From positions 1 to 64,000 of the forward strand of contig JBBRLR010000003.1 in NCBI GenBank assembly GCA_038231255.1: a stretch of DNA of 64,000 nucleotides. The letters run 5' to 3'. Shown here piece by piece: positions 51,705 through 60,350 of this stretch. Both the position numbers and the translations under genes were made by a program. How positions within the stretch are numbered: position 1 is the stretch's first letter; each line of letters begins with the position of its first letter. Below the pieces are notes generated by a model. The model searched no databases. It worked only from the letters and a program-made list of their open reading frames with translations, and had not been told where the DNA came from. Source of the stretch: JALYUS01 sp038231255 (lineage in GTDB: Bacteria; Chloroflexota; Chloroflexia; Thermomicrobiales; JALYUS01).

Positions 51705-51812
51705 TCATCTCTCCGATCGCACCCTGTCAGAGTTGCGTGACGAGTTGGCGATGACTGCGACCGCGCAGAAACCTGCCCATCCTGCACTCATCCCGCCGTC
51801 GTCCATCGTCAT
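51705..51812 (-). CDS. 35-aa small protein, possible membrane peptide
   Basis: ATG at 51812 has AAGGAATGTC upstream. The frame encodes 35 residues with a hydrophobic middle (GWAGFCAVAVIA) and a polar C-terminus, ending 9 bp before the methyltransferase start. It fits the gap between the PepSY and methyltransferase genes exactly. It is too short for family assignment; chance cannot be excluded. Confidence 0.35.
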   Translation of the reverse strand: MTMDDGGMSAGWAGFCAVAVIANSSRNSDRVRSER

Positions 51813-51827
51813 GACATTCCTTGCCGG

Positions 51828-52562
51828 TCACGCTCCGGCTTCCTTCATCTGGATGAAGTCTCCGTGCCAGTTGTGGTACCAGACCTGGCCGGTGTAGCCG
51901 TTCACCGAGAGCATCCCCGTCACCGTGCCGGCCTTCATAATGTGCAGGGTGTAGTAGCCGTAAAATGTATCCGGCGCCTCGGTCGTTGCACCGGACTGGT
52001 TTTGCGCCAGCCACTGCGCGGCATCCTGCGTGGCCTGATCCGGCGTCACGGTCATCGGCTGCGGGTTGTATTGCGCGCGCATCATCCCGTACTTGGTGTT
52101 CCACATCATGTTTGGGCCGTATTCTGGGAAGACGGTGCCGGTGTTCCGGTCAATCAGCACCTCGAAGGCTTTCGTGTTGGTGTTTTTCTCCTTGACGATG
52201 GCGTAGAAGTTGTCCTGGAATCCCATCATCTCATCAACGGCCAGATTCGCGTTGCCGTAGCGATCGAGGTAGGTCTGCACCGCCTGCTGCGCCTGGTCGA
52301 TCGTGACGGGTTGTCCGGCGGCGCTGGGGCCGCCGGAACCGTTCATCATCCCGCTCGGGCCGCCCTGCATCGTGCCACCGGGCATCGCCCCGGGGTACCC
52401 GGAGCCGTTCTGCCCGCCGCCTTGCATCATCCCGCTCGGCCCCTGCCCCCCTCGGCTCGTGAGGCCATTGAAGCCTCCAGCCATGACCAATCCGGTCGTG
52501 CCAATCGCCAGAGTGACGACGAGCACGCCGGCAGCGACCCACCCCCATGTCTGTTTCTTCAT
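51828..52562 (-). CDS. Membrane-anchored PepSY-like domain protein with Met/Gly-rich linker
   Basis: The 244-aa protein has one N-terminal span (about 7-28) and a linker rich in Gly, Met, Gln and Pro (about 30-82, repeated GGxMQGG). Two PepSY-like units follow (VTIDQAQQAVQTYLDRYGNANLAVDEMMGF... FEVLIDRNTGTVFPEYG and TVTPDQATQDAAQWLAQNQ... MLSVNGYTGQVWYH). The domain is extracellular. PepSY domains inhibit proteases or aid maturation; the Met-rich linker could bind copper (speculative). It is first gene after promoter copy C. Confidence 0.78.
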   Translation of the reverse strand: MKKQTWGWVAAGVLVVTLAIGTTGLVMAGGFNGLTSRGGQGPSGMMQGGGQNGSGYPGAMPGGTMQGGPSGMMNGSGGPSAAGQPVTIDQAQQAVQTYLDRYGNANLAVDEMMGFQDNFYAIVKEKNTNTKAFEVLIDRNTGTVFPEYGPNMMWNTKYGMMRAQYNPQPMTVTPDQATQDAAQWLAQNQSGATTEAPDTFYGYYTLHIMKAGTVTGMLSVNGYTGQVWYHNWHGDFIQMKEAGA

Positions 52563-52621
52563 CGTTCATCTCCTCGTTGTGTATGGACCGCGATGTTCAC
52601 GATCACCAAGCGTCGGTTCTC

Positions 52622-52687
52622 AGGGTAGTGCGATGCCCGTACGGGGTACGTGACAAATTGCACACGCCCGTGGCAAAAGCGTGACAA
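52622..52687 (-). promoter_or_regulatory. Shared direct-repeat promoter, copy C
   Basis: The operator TTGTCACGCTTTTGCCAC (52670-52687), read on the minus strand, is followed by 42 bp and TACCCT (52622-52627). A third perfect half-site TTGTCAC lies in the interval (52651-52657), two helical turns further on. It precedes the PepSY gene by 60 bp. Confidence 0.8.
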
Positions 52688-52744
52688 GATGGCGGATGGC
52701 CATCGAACGCCTGTCACGATGGGTATGACGAGGATTGGACGCCG

Positions 52745-53932
52745 TTACATCGGCTGCGACACGTTCTCGATCTCGACCACCTGCGGCGGCTTGCTGTCGT
52801 CGCCGGTGGTTGGTGGCAGATGCAGCGCCGCACGCAGTTGCACGAAGCGCAGCAGGTCGTTGCGGGTCAGGAGGCCGACGATGTGGCCGTCCGCGATGAC
52901 CGGCAGCTGATTGAAACTCCCCTGCTGGATCCGCTCGAGCGCGGCGAGCACTTGATCGGTCGGAGCGACCGAGATCAGCCGCGCCATCGGGATCATCACC
53001 GCTTCGACACGCGTCCCCTCCCAGCGATCCTGTGGAATGCGCACGACATCGCTCAGCGTCACGATCCCGACGAATCGGCCCCCTTGCTCGACCGTCCCGG
53101 CGCGCGTGTTGTACGCGAGAAACGTCTCGTTGATTACCTGCGCGAGCGTCGCCCCCGCCTGCACCACGGCGAAGTCGCGCGTCATTACGTGCTCGACGGT
53201 GACGCCCGTCAGCTCCTGCTGGAGGGTGAGCTGCTGCACGTTGCCCTGCGCGCTCGTCAGGACGAACCAGCCGATGAACGCGAGGATGATCCCGTTGGCG
53301 ATCTGGCCATTGAAGACGAGGATCACGCCGATGAAGATGAACCCGTAGGCGATCAGCGAGCCGACGCTCGCCGCGACCCGCGTGCCGCGCGAGTACGATT
53401 TGGTCAGCCCCCAGACGATGGCGCGCAAGACCCGCCCACCGTCCATCGGGTACCCCGGAATCAGATTGAAGAGGGCGAGGGCGATGTTCACCCAGCCAAG
53501 ATAGGCGGTGATGCCGCCGAGGGGCACGCTGAACAGATGGACGCCGAAGTAAAGGCCGAGGAAGAGCGCGCCGAGCAGCAGTGAGGTGGCCGGTCCCGCG
53601 ATGGCGATGGCGAAATCCTGGGAGGGCTTCTCCGCCTCACGCTCGATCTCCGCCACCCCGCCGATCGGCATGAGGGTGATCTGTCGCGTGCGGATGCCGA
53701 AGCGGGCGGCGAGCAGTGCGTGGCCCAGCTCGTGGACGACGACGGAGGCGAAGAACAGGAGCGTCGTCGTCAGGCCGGCGGCGAAGTAGGCCTGGGTCGT
53801 CCAGCCGGGGTAGCGGTCGGGGTAGTACGAGGCGGCGAAGGACCAGAGGAAGAGGACGAAGACGATGATCCATGAAGCGCTGATCGAAACCGGGATACCG
53901 CGGATCGTGGCGATCCGGATGGAACCGTTCAT
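52745..53932 (-). CDS. Site-2 protease family (M50) zinc metalloprotease with two CBS domains
   Basis: The 395-aa membrane protease has HELGH (zinc ligands and catalytic Glu) in VVVHELGHALLAARFG, and the second motif NLIPGYPMDGGRVLRA. About five to six spans cover residues 12-225. Two C-terminal CBS domains follow (about 245-375: VEHVMTRDFAVVQAGATLAQVI ... DGHIVGLLTRNDLLRF). This is the Rip3/Rv2625c-type layout. CBS domains probably sense adenine nucleotides. It is 46 bp downstream of the Usp gene, within the unit driven by promoter copy D. Confidence 0.93.
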   Translation of the reverse strand: MNGSIRIATIRGIPVSISASWIIVFVLFLWSFAASYYPDRYPGWTTQAYFAAGLTTTLLFFASVVVHELGHALLAARFGIRTRQITLMPIGGVAEIEREAEKPSQDFAIAIAGPATSLLLGALFLGLYFGVHLFSVPLGGITAYLGWVNIALALFNLIPGYPMDGGRVLRAIVWGLTKSYSRGTRVAASVGSLIAYGFIFIGVILVFNGQIANGIILAFIGWFVLTSAQGNVQQLTLQQELTGVTVEHVMTRDFAVVQAGATLAQVINETFLAYNTRAGTVEQGGRFVGIVTLSDVVRIPQDRWEGTRVEAVMIPMARLISVAPTDQVLAALERIQQGSFNQLPVIADGHIVGLLTRNDLLRFVQLRAALHLPPTTGDDSKPPQVVEIENVSQPM

Positions 53933-53978
53933 CTGTTCGTCGTCCTTTCACCGAGAGAGGGGGCGATGGTCGTCTCTA

Positions 53979-55067
53979 TCAGGTCGTCGCGCCCGCCCGG
54001 ACGATGAGGATCGGGCAGGGTGCGTGATCGAGCACCCCTTCCGCCGTGCTCCCGAGCGCCCAGCGCAGCACCCCGCCCCGCCCATGGCTCGCCATCACGG
54101 CAATCCCCGACGGTCGCTTCGCGAGGTCTGCCGCGATGCTCTCTTCGGCACGGTTCGTCATGCTGCGCTGCCAGTGCGTTTTTACCTCCCGACCTGCCTC
54201 ACGCAGGCGTGTGGCGATCGCTTGGAGATATTCCTCGACTGCGCGCTCCTCGTCGTGCATCATCTCCTCGGTCTCGGGATAATAATAGCCAGAGTACCCG
54301 GCGTCCCATCCGGCGCTGGCCAGATAGGCGGGATTTGGGATGACCCGCAACAGCGTGAGCGGCGCCGAGAGCGCGGTGGCGATACGCGTGGCAATCGGGA
54401 GCGCTGCCTCCGCCAGTGCCGAGCCGTCGAGCGGGACGGTGATCCCCGTAATCGCCGCGTCCTCTCCCGTGGCCGCATCGTTGCCCGGAGGCACGACCAG
54501 CGTGGGAATGATGGCGTGGCGCAGGACATGCTGGGCGACGCTCCCCGCGCGCGCACGTTCAAAACCGGTCCGGCCATGCGTACTCATGACGATGAGGGAG
54601 CAGTCTTCATCCTCAGCATCGGCAAGGATCGTGTCGGCGGGGTTGCCGTGGCGGACCACTGTCGTCACCGCGAGGCCGCGCACGCGCAGGGGGGTCGCGA
54701 CGGACTCCATGTAGGCGGCGCTTTCGGTGACGTGGCGTTCGTCCGCCTCCTGACTGGCGGCGCTCGGCAGGCCGACGCGCTCGGGGGCGGGGCCGAGGAT
54801 CGTGAGAAGGCTGATCCGGGCATCAGTGGCGTGGGCGAGGGCGGCGGCATACGGGAGGGCGGCGGCGGCGAGCCGCGAGCCGTCGAGTGGGACGAGGATG
54901 TGGCGACTGCCCAGTTCGTCCGATTCCTCGTCGTAGGCCTTCGCGTCCTGCCGGGTGCGCACTTCCTGCTCGGTGTCGAGCCCTGGAGACTGCGCCGCGA
55001 GACTCGGCAGGCGTCCCGCTTGCTCGCCCTTTTTCACGCTGTCCATCGAATCGGCGGTCATGTTCAT
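53979..55067 (-). CDS. Tandem universal stress protein (two UspA domains)
   Basis: The 362-aa protein has a charged N-terminal extension (to about 52) and two Usp domains. The first starts HILVPLDGSRLAAAALPYA and ends with the ATP motif MSTHGRTGFERARAGSVAQHVLRHAIIPTLVV. The second is ITVPLDGSALAEAALPIA ... MASHGRGGVLRWALGSTAEGVLDHAPCPILIV. Both Gly-rich nucleotide motifs are intact, so ATP binding is expected. ATG 55067 has AAGGAGGAGAGG upstream. It heads the Usp-M50 unit behind promoter copy D. Confidence 0.93.
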   Translation of the reverse strand: MNMTADSMDSVKKGEQAGRLPSLAAQSPGLDTEQEVRTRQDAKAYDEESDELGSRHILVPLDGSRLAAAALPYAAALAHATDARISLLTILGPAPERVGLPSAASQEADERHVTESAAYMESVATPLRVRGLAVTTVVRHGNPADTILADAEDEDCSLIVMSTHGRTGFERARAGSVAQHVLRHAIIPTLVVPPGNDAATGEDAAITGITVPLDGSALAEAALPIATRIATALSAPLTLLRVIPNPAYLASAGWDAGYSGYYYPETEEMMHDEERAVEEYLQAIATRLREAGREVKTHWQRSMTNRAEESIAADLAKRPSGIAVMASHGRGGVLRWALGSTAEGVLDHAPCPILIVRAGATT

Positions 55068-55167
55068 CCTCTCCTCCTTGCGCGCGTGTGCGCTCCTCAC
55101 TGTTATCGACGAAGTAGACCGATTGATCTTGTCTAACCTGCAAGGCGACGACCTTGCGGGCCGCCAG

Positions 55168-55188
55168 GTCGAGCAGCCGCTGCTCGAC
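55168..55188. other. Perfect 9-bp hairpin in the Usp leader
   Basis: GTCGAGCAG and CTGCTCGAC flank CCG. It lies in the 160-nt transcribed leader predicted between promoter copy D and the usp start, so it could influence expression; there is no T-run. Confidence 0.45.
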
Positions 55189-55237
55189 CTACCCGAGTTT
55201 CGTGTCCTCCACGAGAGAAACGATTGCCATGCCCTTT

Positions 55238-55303
55238 AGGATAGCCACCCCCGCATCAGAAAGGCGTCGCACCGTGCGCCGCGATGTGTCAAAGCCGTGA
55301 CAA
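55238..55303 (-). promoter_or_regulatory. Shared direct-repeat promoter, copy D
   Basis: The operator TTGTCACGGCTTTGACAC (55286-55303), read on the minus strand, is followed by 42 bp and TATCCT (55238-55243). The interval carries GTGCGACGC at the -35 position, as in copy E. It precedes the Usp gene with a leader of about 165 nt. Confidence 0.78.
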
Positions 55304-55570
55304 TCGCGGCGGCCCCATCCTCGTTACGTGGATGCAGCGCGTGGCCACGCGCTGCGCGAGCAATGCGGCATGTTCGCGGAGAAAGGCACGCGCATACGTC
55401 TCAATGCGCGCCTCACAAGAAGCCAGGGGTGATGCACCGGACGAACGGCGCGTCCACGGCACCCTGTTCGAGCAGGGTGGGCAGCATTCCGCTATCGGGG
55501 AGCCGTCGCATCCCCACCCTAGGCTCGACGACGCGCCCAGGGCCGCCGACCCAATCGCGCCGTCGCTCCG
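55304..55570. other. Intergenic stretch with no supported gene
   Basis: About 270 bp lie between promoter copy D and the 3' end of the ABC permease gene. The frames that cross it are short and lack recognisable structure. No hairpin with a T-run is seen. Confidence 0.35.
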
Positions 55571-56395
55571 TTACGCCGCGCCCTTCACATCGCGTCGGTT
55601 GAAGATGACGACACTGGCGACGAGAAAGATGATCGCGTAGGCCGCGAGCAAGGTCGCCGCGACGGGCGGTGAGAACAATTCTTTATTGAACTCCTGCGAG
55701 CGGTCGAGGCCGTACGCGATCGCGCGCTGGTTGGGCGTGATGAAGAAGTTGACCGCCCACGCCCAGCCACCGCCGAAGCCGGAGAGGATGCTCGTGATCG
55801 TGCCCTCCAAAATCGTGTAGCCGAGCACGACCGCGACCCCGGCGACGACCTGCCGCGCGAGCAGCGTGATGAAGAGGGCAAGCGCGAACGTCGTCGTGGT
55901 GCTGAGCAGTCGCACGCCGATGTCTTGCCAGAAGCCCTGATCGAACGCGCCGCTCCACTGCATCGTCGCGCCATCCACTGCAGTAAGCAGGACGCTCAGG
56001 CCGATGCCGAAGAGAATAATGATCGTGAGGCCGATCACGCCCGCGAAAAAGACGGCAATCGCCTTCGCCAGAATGTACGGAATACGTCGCAGCCCCATCG
56101 CAAGCTGCGTGCGGATCGTGCCGTACTGAAACTCATTGCCCATCACGACCGCGACGGCGATCACGACGAGGATGCCCCAGAGCGCGTTCGCCGCGCTGAC
56201 GGCGGTATGCGCCCCTTGCGGGAGATAGACGCGGTGGAGCGACCGCCGCGCCGTGGCCGCGCTGTTGCTGTGATGGCCGATCTGGTAGTTAATTGTGAAG
56301 ACGAGCGTCGTGATCGCGGCCATGATGCCGAGCATCCACCACGTCATCGGCCGCTTGCGCAGTTTGAACAGTTCTGCCGCAATCATGCCACCCAT
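55571..56395 (-). CDS. ABC-2 family transporter permease subunit
   Basis: The 274-aa protein has six membrane spans and begins MIAAELFKLRKRPMTWWMLGIMAA, the ABC2_membrane_5/NosY-like start. It has VMGNEFQYGTIRTQLAMGLRR after the second span (the cytosolic coupling helix) and ends VVIFNRRDVKG. It is the membrane partner of the ATPase encoded just upstream. The pair is a probable exporter or a lantibiotic/bacitracin-type resistance system; substrate is unknown. Confidence 0.88.
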   Translation of the reverse strand: MGGMIAAELFKLRKRPMTWWMLGIMAAITTLVFTINYQIGHHSNSAATARRSLHRVYLPQGAHTAVSAANALWGILVVIAVAVVMGNEFQYGTIRTQLAMGLRRIPYILAKAIAVFFAGVIGLTIIILFGIGLSVLLTAVDGATMQWSGAFDQGFWQDIGVRLLSTTTTFALALFITLLARQVVAGVAVVLGYTILEGTITSILSGFGGGWAWAVNFFITPNQRAIAYGLDRSQEFNKELFSPPVAATLLAAYAIIFLVASVVIFNRRDVKGAA

Positions 56396-56409
56396 TTTGT
56401 GCTATTTCT

Positions 56410-56513
56410 CCTTCTACCTTATGATAGCGTAGGCTTCAGCCTTCGTCCCTGGTAGCGTGGGCTTTCCAGTCTGTGAGAGCGATAGAGGGACGCAGGTACG
56501 CTACCGGGATTAC
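56410..56513. repeat. Imperfect dyad (GGTAGCGTGGGC type)
   Basis: Two tandem GTAGCGT(A/G)GGCTT words (about 56423 and 56450) are followed by AGGGACGCAGGTACGCTACC, which is complementary to CGTCCCTGGTAGCGT. It lies between the ATPase and permease genes and is of a different word family from the other dyads. Confidence 0.5.
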
Positions 56514-57511
56514 GAGCGACCAGCTGACATACCGACCTGCTGTGCATCCGCGCCGACGAGTTCGAGGTAGATAGATTCGAGGCTCGTCTCGATCGGTTGC
56601 AAGCGGGAAAGTCGGAGGCCCGCGCCGATCAGTGCGTTCGCGACATCAGCGGCGCAGTCGCCCGTGCAGGTGATGTGCAGGCCGCGCCCTTCGGGGTGTA
56701 CCTCAGTAATGTACGGCGCTTGGCGCAGGAACTCCATCGCGCGGGGCAGGTCGTCCACTTCGAGATAGTGGGTGTTGTCGGTGCGCAATAGGTCTTCCGT
56801 CGTGCCCTGCTTGACAATCACGCCGCGATTGATGAAGGCGACGCGCGTGCAGACTTGCTGCACCTCCGCGAGCAAGTGAGAGCACAGGAAGATCGTCTTG
56901 CCCAGCGACGCCAGATGGAGGGTGAGATTGCGAACCTCAACCATCCCTTCCGGGTCGAGGCCGTTCGTCGGCTCGTCGAGCATCAGCAGTTCGGGGTCGT
57001 TGAGGAGCGCCGCGCCGATTGCTAATCGTTGCTTCATGCCGAGCGAGTAGGCGCTGTATTTGCGGTCCGCTCGGTCGGTCAGGAAGACCTGATCGAGCAC
57101 CTCAGCAACGCGCACCATCGGCACGCCCCGGAGCCGCGCAACGACGCGCAAATTGTCCCGCCCGGAAAGGAAGGGATAAAAGGCGGGCGACTCGATGATG
57201 CTACCGACGCGGTGGAGCGCGTTATACCGGCCTTCGCGCGTGGTCTGACCGAAGAGTTCGACCGTGCCCGCCGTCGGCTCGATCAGGCTGAGGATCATCG
57301 CGACGGTCGTCGTCTTGCCGGAACCGTTCGGGCCGAGAAAGCCGAAGACATCCCCCTGTTGCACTGTGATCGAGACATCCTGCACGGCGGTGACGCGCCC
57401 GTATTGCTTCCGCAGGCCATGCGTCCGCAGCACCGCCGGAGCCGTGTTGAGATCGGTAGCGGCCTGCGCCATCATTGGCGTGGTGGGTTGCGCGGCTGCG
57501 ATCGGTTGCAC
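56510..57511 (-). CDS. ABC transporter ATP-binding protein
   Basis: The 333-aa ATPase has Walker A GPNGSGKTTT, a Q-loop, the signature YSLGMKQRLAIGAAL, Walker B LLMLDEPTNGLDPEG and the H-loop LCSHLL. A C-terminal extension ending TSLESIYLELVG is typical for ABC-2 exporters. GTG 57511 (AAAAGGAGG 8 nt upstream) is preferred; upstream in-frame codons to 57604 look non-coding. It drives the permease at 55571-56395. Confidence 0.93.
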   Translation of the reverse strand: MQPIAAAQPTTPMMAQAATDLNTAPAVLRTHGLRKQYGRVTAVQDVSITVQQGDVFGFLGPNGSGKTTTVAMILSLIEPTAGTVELFGQTTREGRYNALHRVGSIIESPAFYPFLSGRDNLRVVARLRGVPMVRVAEVLDQVFLTDRADRKYSAYSLGMKQRLAIGAALLNDPELLMLDEPTNGLDPEGMVEVRNLTLHLASLGKTIFLCSHLLAEVQQVCTRVAFINRGVIVKQGTTEDLLRTDNTHYLEVDDLPRAMEFLRQAPYITEVHPEGRGLHITCTGDCAADVANALIGAGLRLSRLQPIETSLESIYLELVGADAQQVGMSAGRS

Positions 57512-57642
57512 CAGAGCATCCTCCTTTTCGTCGTGGAGCGGTATCGAACCGCTCCCTTTGTACCACGAAAAGTATCTCCGAGGGGTTTCGCGATGATTTG
57601 CCAAACTTGTGGCGAAATTGTGTCGTGAGGGTTAGTTTCCCC

Positions 57643-58989
57643 CTATTTCGGCATGTTCTTCAGCGCGGTATACGCTGGGCGGGGGGACCCGTCGCTCTTG
57701 AGGACGGCCCACGGGTACTTCTCGTCGCTGGGTGGCGTGATAGTGGAGAAGTTGAGGTTCCAGACGAACATCACGCCCATCCACGGGTACGATTTGCCCA
57801 ACTCGAAAGCGCGCACAAGATATTGCGCCTGCTGCGCCTCGGAAACGAACTTCCCGTACTCGTACCCCTTCGCCTCATTCGCGGTCGTCCAGCCGAACTC
57901 GGTCAGCCACATCTTCGTATTGCCCTCGCCGGCGTCCTGCATCACCTGGTGCAACTCGACGACGCGCTGGAAGTAGAAGGAGTTATCCGTCGAAAAATCG
58001 GCCTTACCCGTGCCGCTCACATCGCAGCCTTGCGGGTTGGCGGGGTATGAGTGGTCGGGGTCGTTGCAGTTTGAGCCGGGGTGCGCGCCGAGCACGTCGT
58101 AGTATTGCTTGATCTCGCCGTTGTTGTAGGCGTAGATCTGCCGCAGATAGTCAACCTCATTGAGCGCGATGGACGGGTCGTTCACGCCGGTCGGCGTCAT
58201 GCCACCGAAGACGACGACCGCCTTCGGGTCGGTCTTCTTGACCGCCTGGAAGCCTGCTTTGAGGACGGGCGGATAGGCTGTCACATTCACCTTGCCCCCC
58301 GTCTCGACGGCGTAGTTCTGCTCGTTCCAGATCTCGTACGCCTGTACCTTGCCCTTGTACCGTTGGGTGAGGAAGGACATGAAGTCCGTGAAATCCTGCG
58401 TCTTCGTTGGCAGGCCACCCTTCGCGCCGACCCAATCGGGCGACTTGACGACGCTGAGGAGGATTTTCAGTCCCTTCGCGTTCGCGCCGTTAACGAACTG
58501 GTCGAGTTGCGCTGTCGTGTCGTTGCCGTAGCTACCTTTTTGCGGTTCCATCGCGGCCCACTGCGCCTGCTGGCGGACCCAACCGAATCCGGCGCCCTGC
58601 ACATTGGCGTAGACCTTGTCGCGGAAGGCGGGGTCGCCGCTCAATCCCCAGACATTGAAGCCGTACCCGTCGCCGTTGTCGCCGACGTGAAGTTGCGTGA
58701 GATCGCCATTCGCCGCTGCGGGCGCTTTTGTCGCGGCCGTCGTGGGGGCGGCAGTGCTGCTCGCGCTCGTGGCAGCGGTTGTCGCGGCGGCGGTGTTCGT
58801 CGGCGCGACGGTCGGCGGCGCGGTCGTTGGCGCCGCTGTCGCGGTCGCCGGTAGGGTGGCCTGCGGCGCGACGGTGGGCGGTGCGGTCGTTGGCACAGCG
58901 GTCGGTGGTGCGGTCGTTGGCGTCGGTGTGGCACTACCGCCGCAGCCGACGAGTAGTGCAATTAGAGCAAGCATGAACCAGCGTCGCAT
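57643..58989 (-). CDS. Clan-A glycoside-hydrolase-like lipoprotein
   Basis: The 448-aa exported protein has a signal with lipobox LLVGCGG and a Thr/Pro/Ala-rich linker (about 20-92). A GH39/GH5-like barrel follows: GFGWVRQQAQWAAMEPQKG, the acid/base motif AYEIWNEQNYA, and the nucleophile strand MWLTEFGWTT. The second Pro of the usual NEPN is Gln-Asn here. The likely role is extracellular glycan hydrolysis. It differs from the lipoprotein at 16858-18867 in lacking a Tat motif and Fn3 segment. Confidence 0.8.
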   Translation of the reverse strand: MRRWFMLALIALLVGCGGSATPTPTTAPPTAVPTTAPPTVAPQATLPATATAAPTTAPPTVAPTNTAAATTAATSASSTAAPTTAATKAPAAANGDLTQLHVGDNGDGYGFNVWGLSGDPAFRDKVYANVQGAGFGWVRQQAQWAAMEPQKGSYGNDTTAQLDQFVNGANAKGLKILLSVVKSPDWVGAKGGLPTKTQDFTDFMSFLTQRYKGKVQAYEIWNEQNYAVETGGKVNVTAYPPVLKAGFQAVKKTDPKAVVVFGGMTPTGVNDPSIALNEVDYLRQIYAYNNGEIKQYYDVLGAHPGSNCNDPDHSYPANPQGCDVSGTGKADFSTDNSFYFQRVVELHQVMQDAGEGNTKMWLTEFGWTTANEAKGYEYGKFVSEAQQAQYLVRAFELGKSYPWMGVMFVWNLNFSTITPPSDEKYPWAVLKSDGSPRPAYTALKNMPK

Positions 58990-59291
58990 GAATCCCGTAT
59001 CCTTCCACTAGGAGACCCCACCTCACGCGCGTCACCGTACACTGAGCGCGTACGTTATGGCAAGTGCAGCGGAGATGCGCCAAGTCGTTTGGGAGGCGAC
59101 GGCTCCTGACACGACACGGGGGATTCGTCGGCTATTGCGTCGCTTTCCAATCGCGGATAAAGAACAGTGCGTATACGTTCCCATGGTTCGTGGGAAGCGG
59201 AGCGGCGGGCATCCTCCGGGCAGTGGGGAGAGGCCGTTTCCGGGTATACTACCCTTTCGACAAAGCAACGATCGCAAGGAAGGGGAGCGAC
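58990..59291. other. 302-bp divergent intergenic region
   Basis: No gene is supported between the glycosidase-like lipoprotein (-) and the threonine dehydratase gene (+). A TATACT hexamer at 59245-59250 is a plausible -10 for the latter, without a clear -35. Confidence 0.35.
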
Positions 59292-60248
59292 ATGGACGCA
59301 CCGACATTGCAGGACATCGAGCGCGCTCGGACGAGGATCGCGGGCACGGTGCATCGCACGCCGCTGTTCACGTCCCAGACGCTCGGGGAGCGACTGGGCG
59401 TGGAAATCTATCTGAAGGCCGAGAACTTCCAGAAGACGGGTTCGTTCAAGGCGCGCGGCGCGTACAACAACATCGTGCAACTTTCGGACGATGAAAAGGC
59501 GCGCGGCGTTATCACGGTCTCGTCCGGCAACCACGCGGCGGCGGTTGCTTGGGCGGCGCGGGCGGCGGGCGTCGCGGCGACGATTGTGATGGCCGAGTCG
59601 GCAAGCCCGATCAAGGTCGCGGCGACGCGCGGCTACGGCGCGGAGGTCATTTTGCACGGCCCGACCGCCACCGAAGCCTTCGCCGAGATGTACCGGCTGC
59701 GTGAGGAGCGGAACCTGACCTTCATCCACCCCTTCGATTCGGGTCGCACGCTCGCCGGGACGGGTACGATTGGGCTGGAAATCCTCGAAGACGTGCCCGA
59801 TGTGGACACGGTCGTCGTCGGCATCGGCGGCGGCGGGCTGATCGGCGGCGTCGCGACCGCCATCGGCGAGGGGAAACCGTCGGCGCGCGTGATCGGTGTC
59901 GAGCCGACTGGCGCGGATGCGATGACGCGCAGCCTCGCCGCCGGTTCGGTCGTCCACCTCGACCGCGTTGACACCATCGCGGATGGACTCGCGCCCCCCT
60001 TCGTCGGCGAACTGCCGCTCGCCCAGGTGCGCCGGTACGTCGAAGACGTGGTCAGCCTCACCGACGACGAGATCAAGCAGGGGATGCGCTTCCTGATCGA
60101 GCGCTGCAAACTTGTTGCCGAGCCAGCGGGCGCGGCGGCCACCGCAGCCGTCCTGCTCGGCAAGTTCCCCCTCCGCCCCGGTGAAAAGGTCGCGATCATC
60201 GTCAGCGGCGGCAACGTCGCCCCGGCGCAACTGAAGGAATGGCTGTAA
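59292..60248 (+). CDS. Threonine/serine dehydratase, short catabolic form
   Basis: The 318-aa fold-type II PLP enzyme has the PLP-lysine motif KTGSFKARGAYN (Lys53), SSGNHAAAVAWAAR, the phosphate-binding loop VGIGGGGLIGG and a C-terminal SGGNV. It deaminates threonine or serine to the 2-keto acid, or may act as a serine racemase. There is no C-terminal ACT regulatory domain, so it is not isoleucine-inhibited IlvA of the long type. ATG 59292 has AAGGGGAG upstream. Confidence 0.9.
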   Translation: MDAPTLQDIERARTRIAGTVHRTPLFTSQTLGERLGVEIYLKAENFQKTGSFKARGAYNNIVQLSDDEKARGVITVSSGNHAAAVAWAARAAGVAATIVMAESASPIKVAATRGYGAEVILHGPTATEAFAEMYRLREERNLTFIHPFDSGRTLAGTGTIGLEILEDVPDVDTVVVGIGGGGLIGGVATAIGEGKPSARVIGVEPTGADAMTRSLAAGSVVHLDRVDTIADGLAPPFVGELPLAQVRRYVEDVVSLTDDEIKQGMRFLIERCKLVAEPAGAAATAAVLLGKFPLRPGEKVAIIVSGGNVAPAQLKEWL

Positions 60249-60350
60249 GAGCCTAACCTCCTGGCCTCCTTTCTGTTCCTCGGCATGAGAAGGGGGTGGG
60301 CTACATATATGTCGCAGTTCCCGTGGGGGATACTACGCTTATCGTCTTGA

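Noticed and set aside
55054..55230. A minus-strand frame MAIVSLVEDTKLG continuing past a TAG through VEQRLLDLAARKVV toward the Usp start, suggesting TAG readthrough.
   Set aside because: TAG is used as an ordinary stop elsewhere in the window (mutM, the first CHAD gene), and the frame would overlap usp by hundreds of bases. Two cases do not support recoding.
57594..57621. A sixth copy of the TTGNCAC direct repeat upstream of the ABC ATPase gene (TCGCCAC, 4 bp, TTGGCAA).
   Set aside because: Two mismatches, and no -10-like hexamer lies 42 bp downstream, unlike all five accepted copies.
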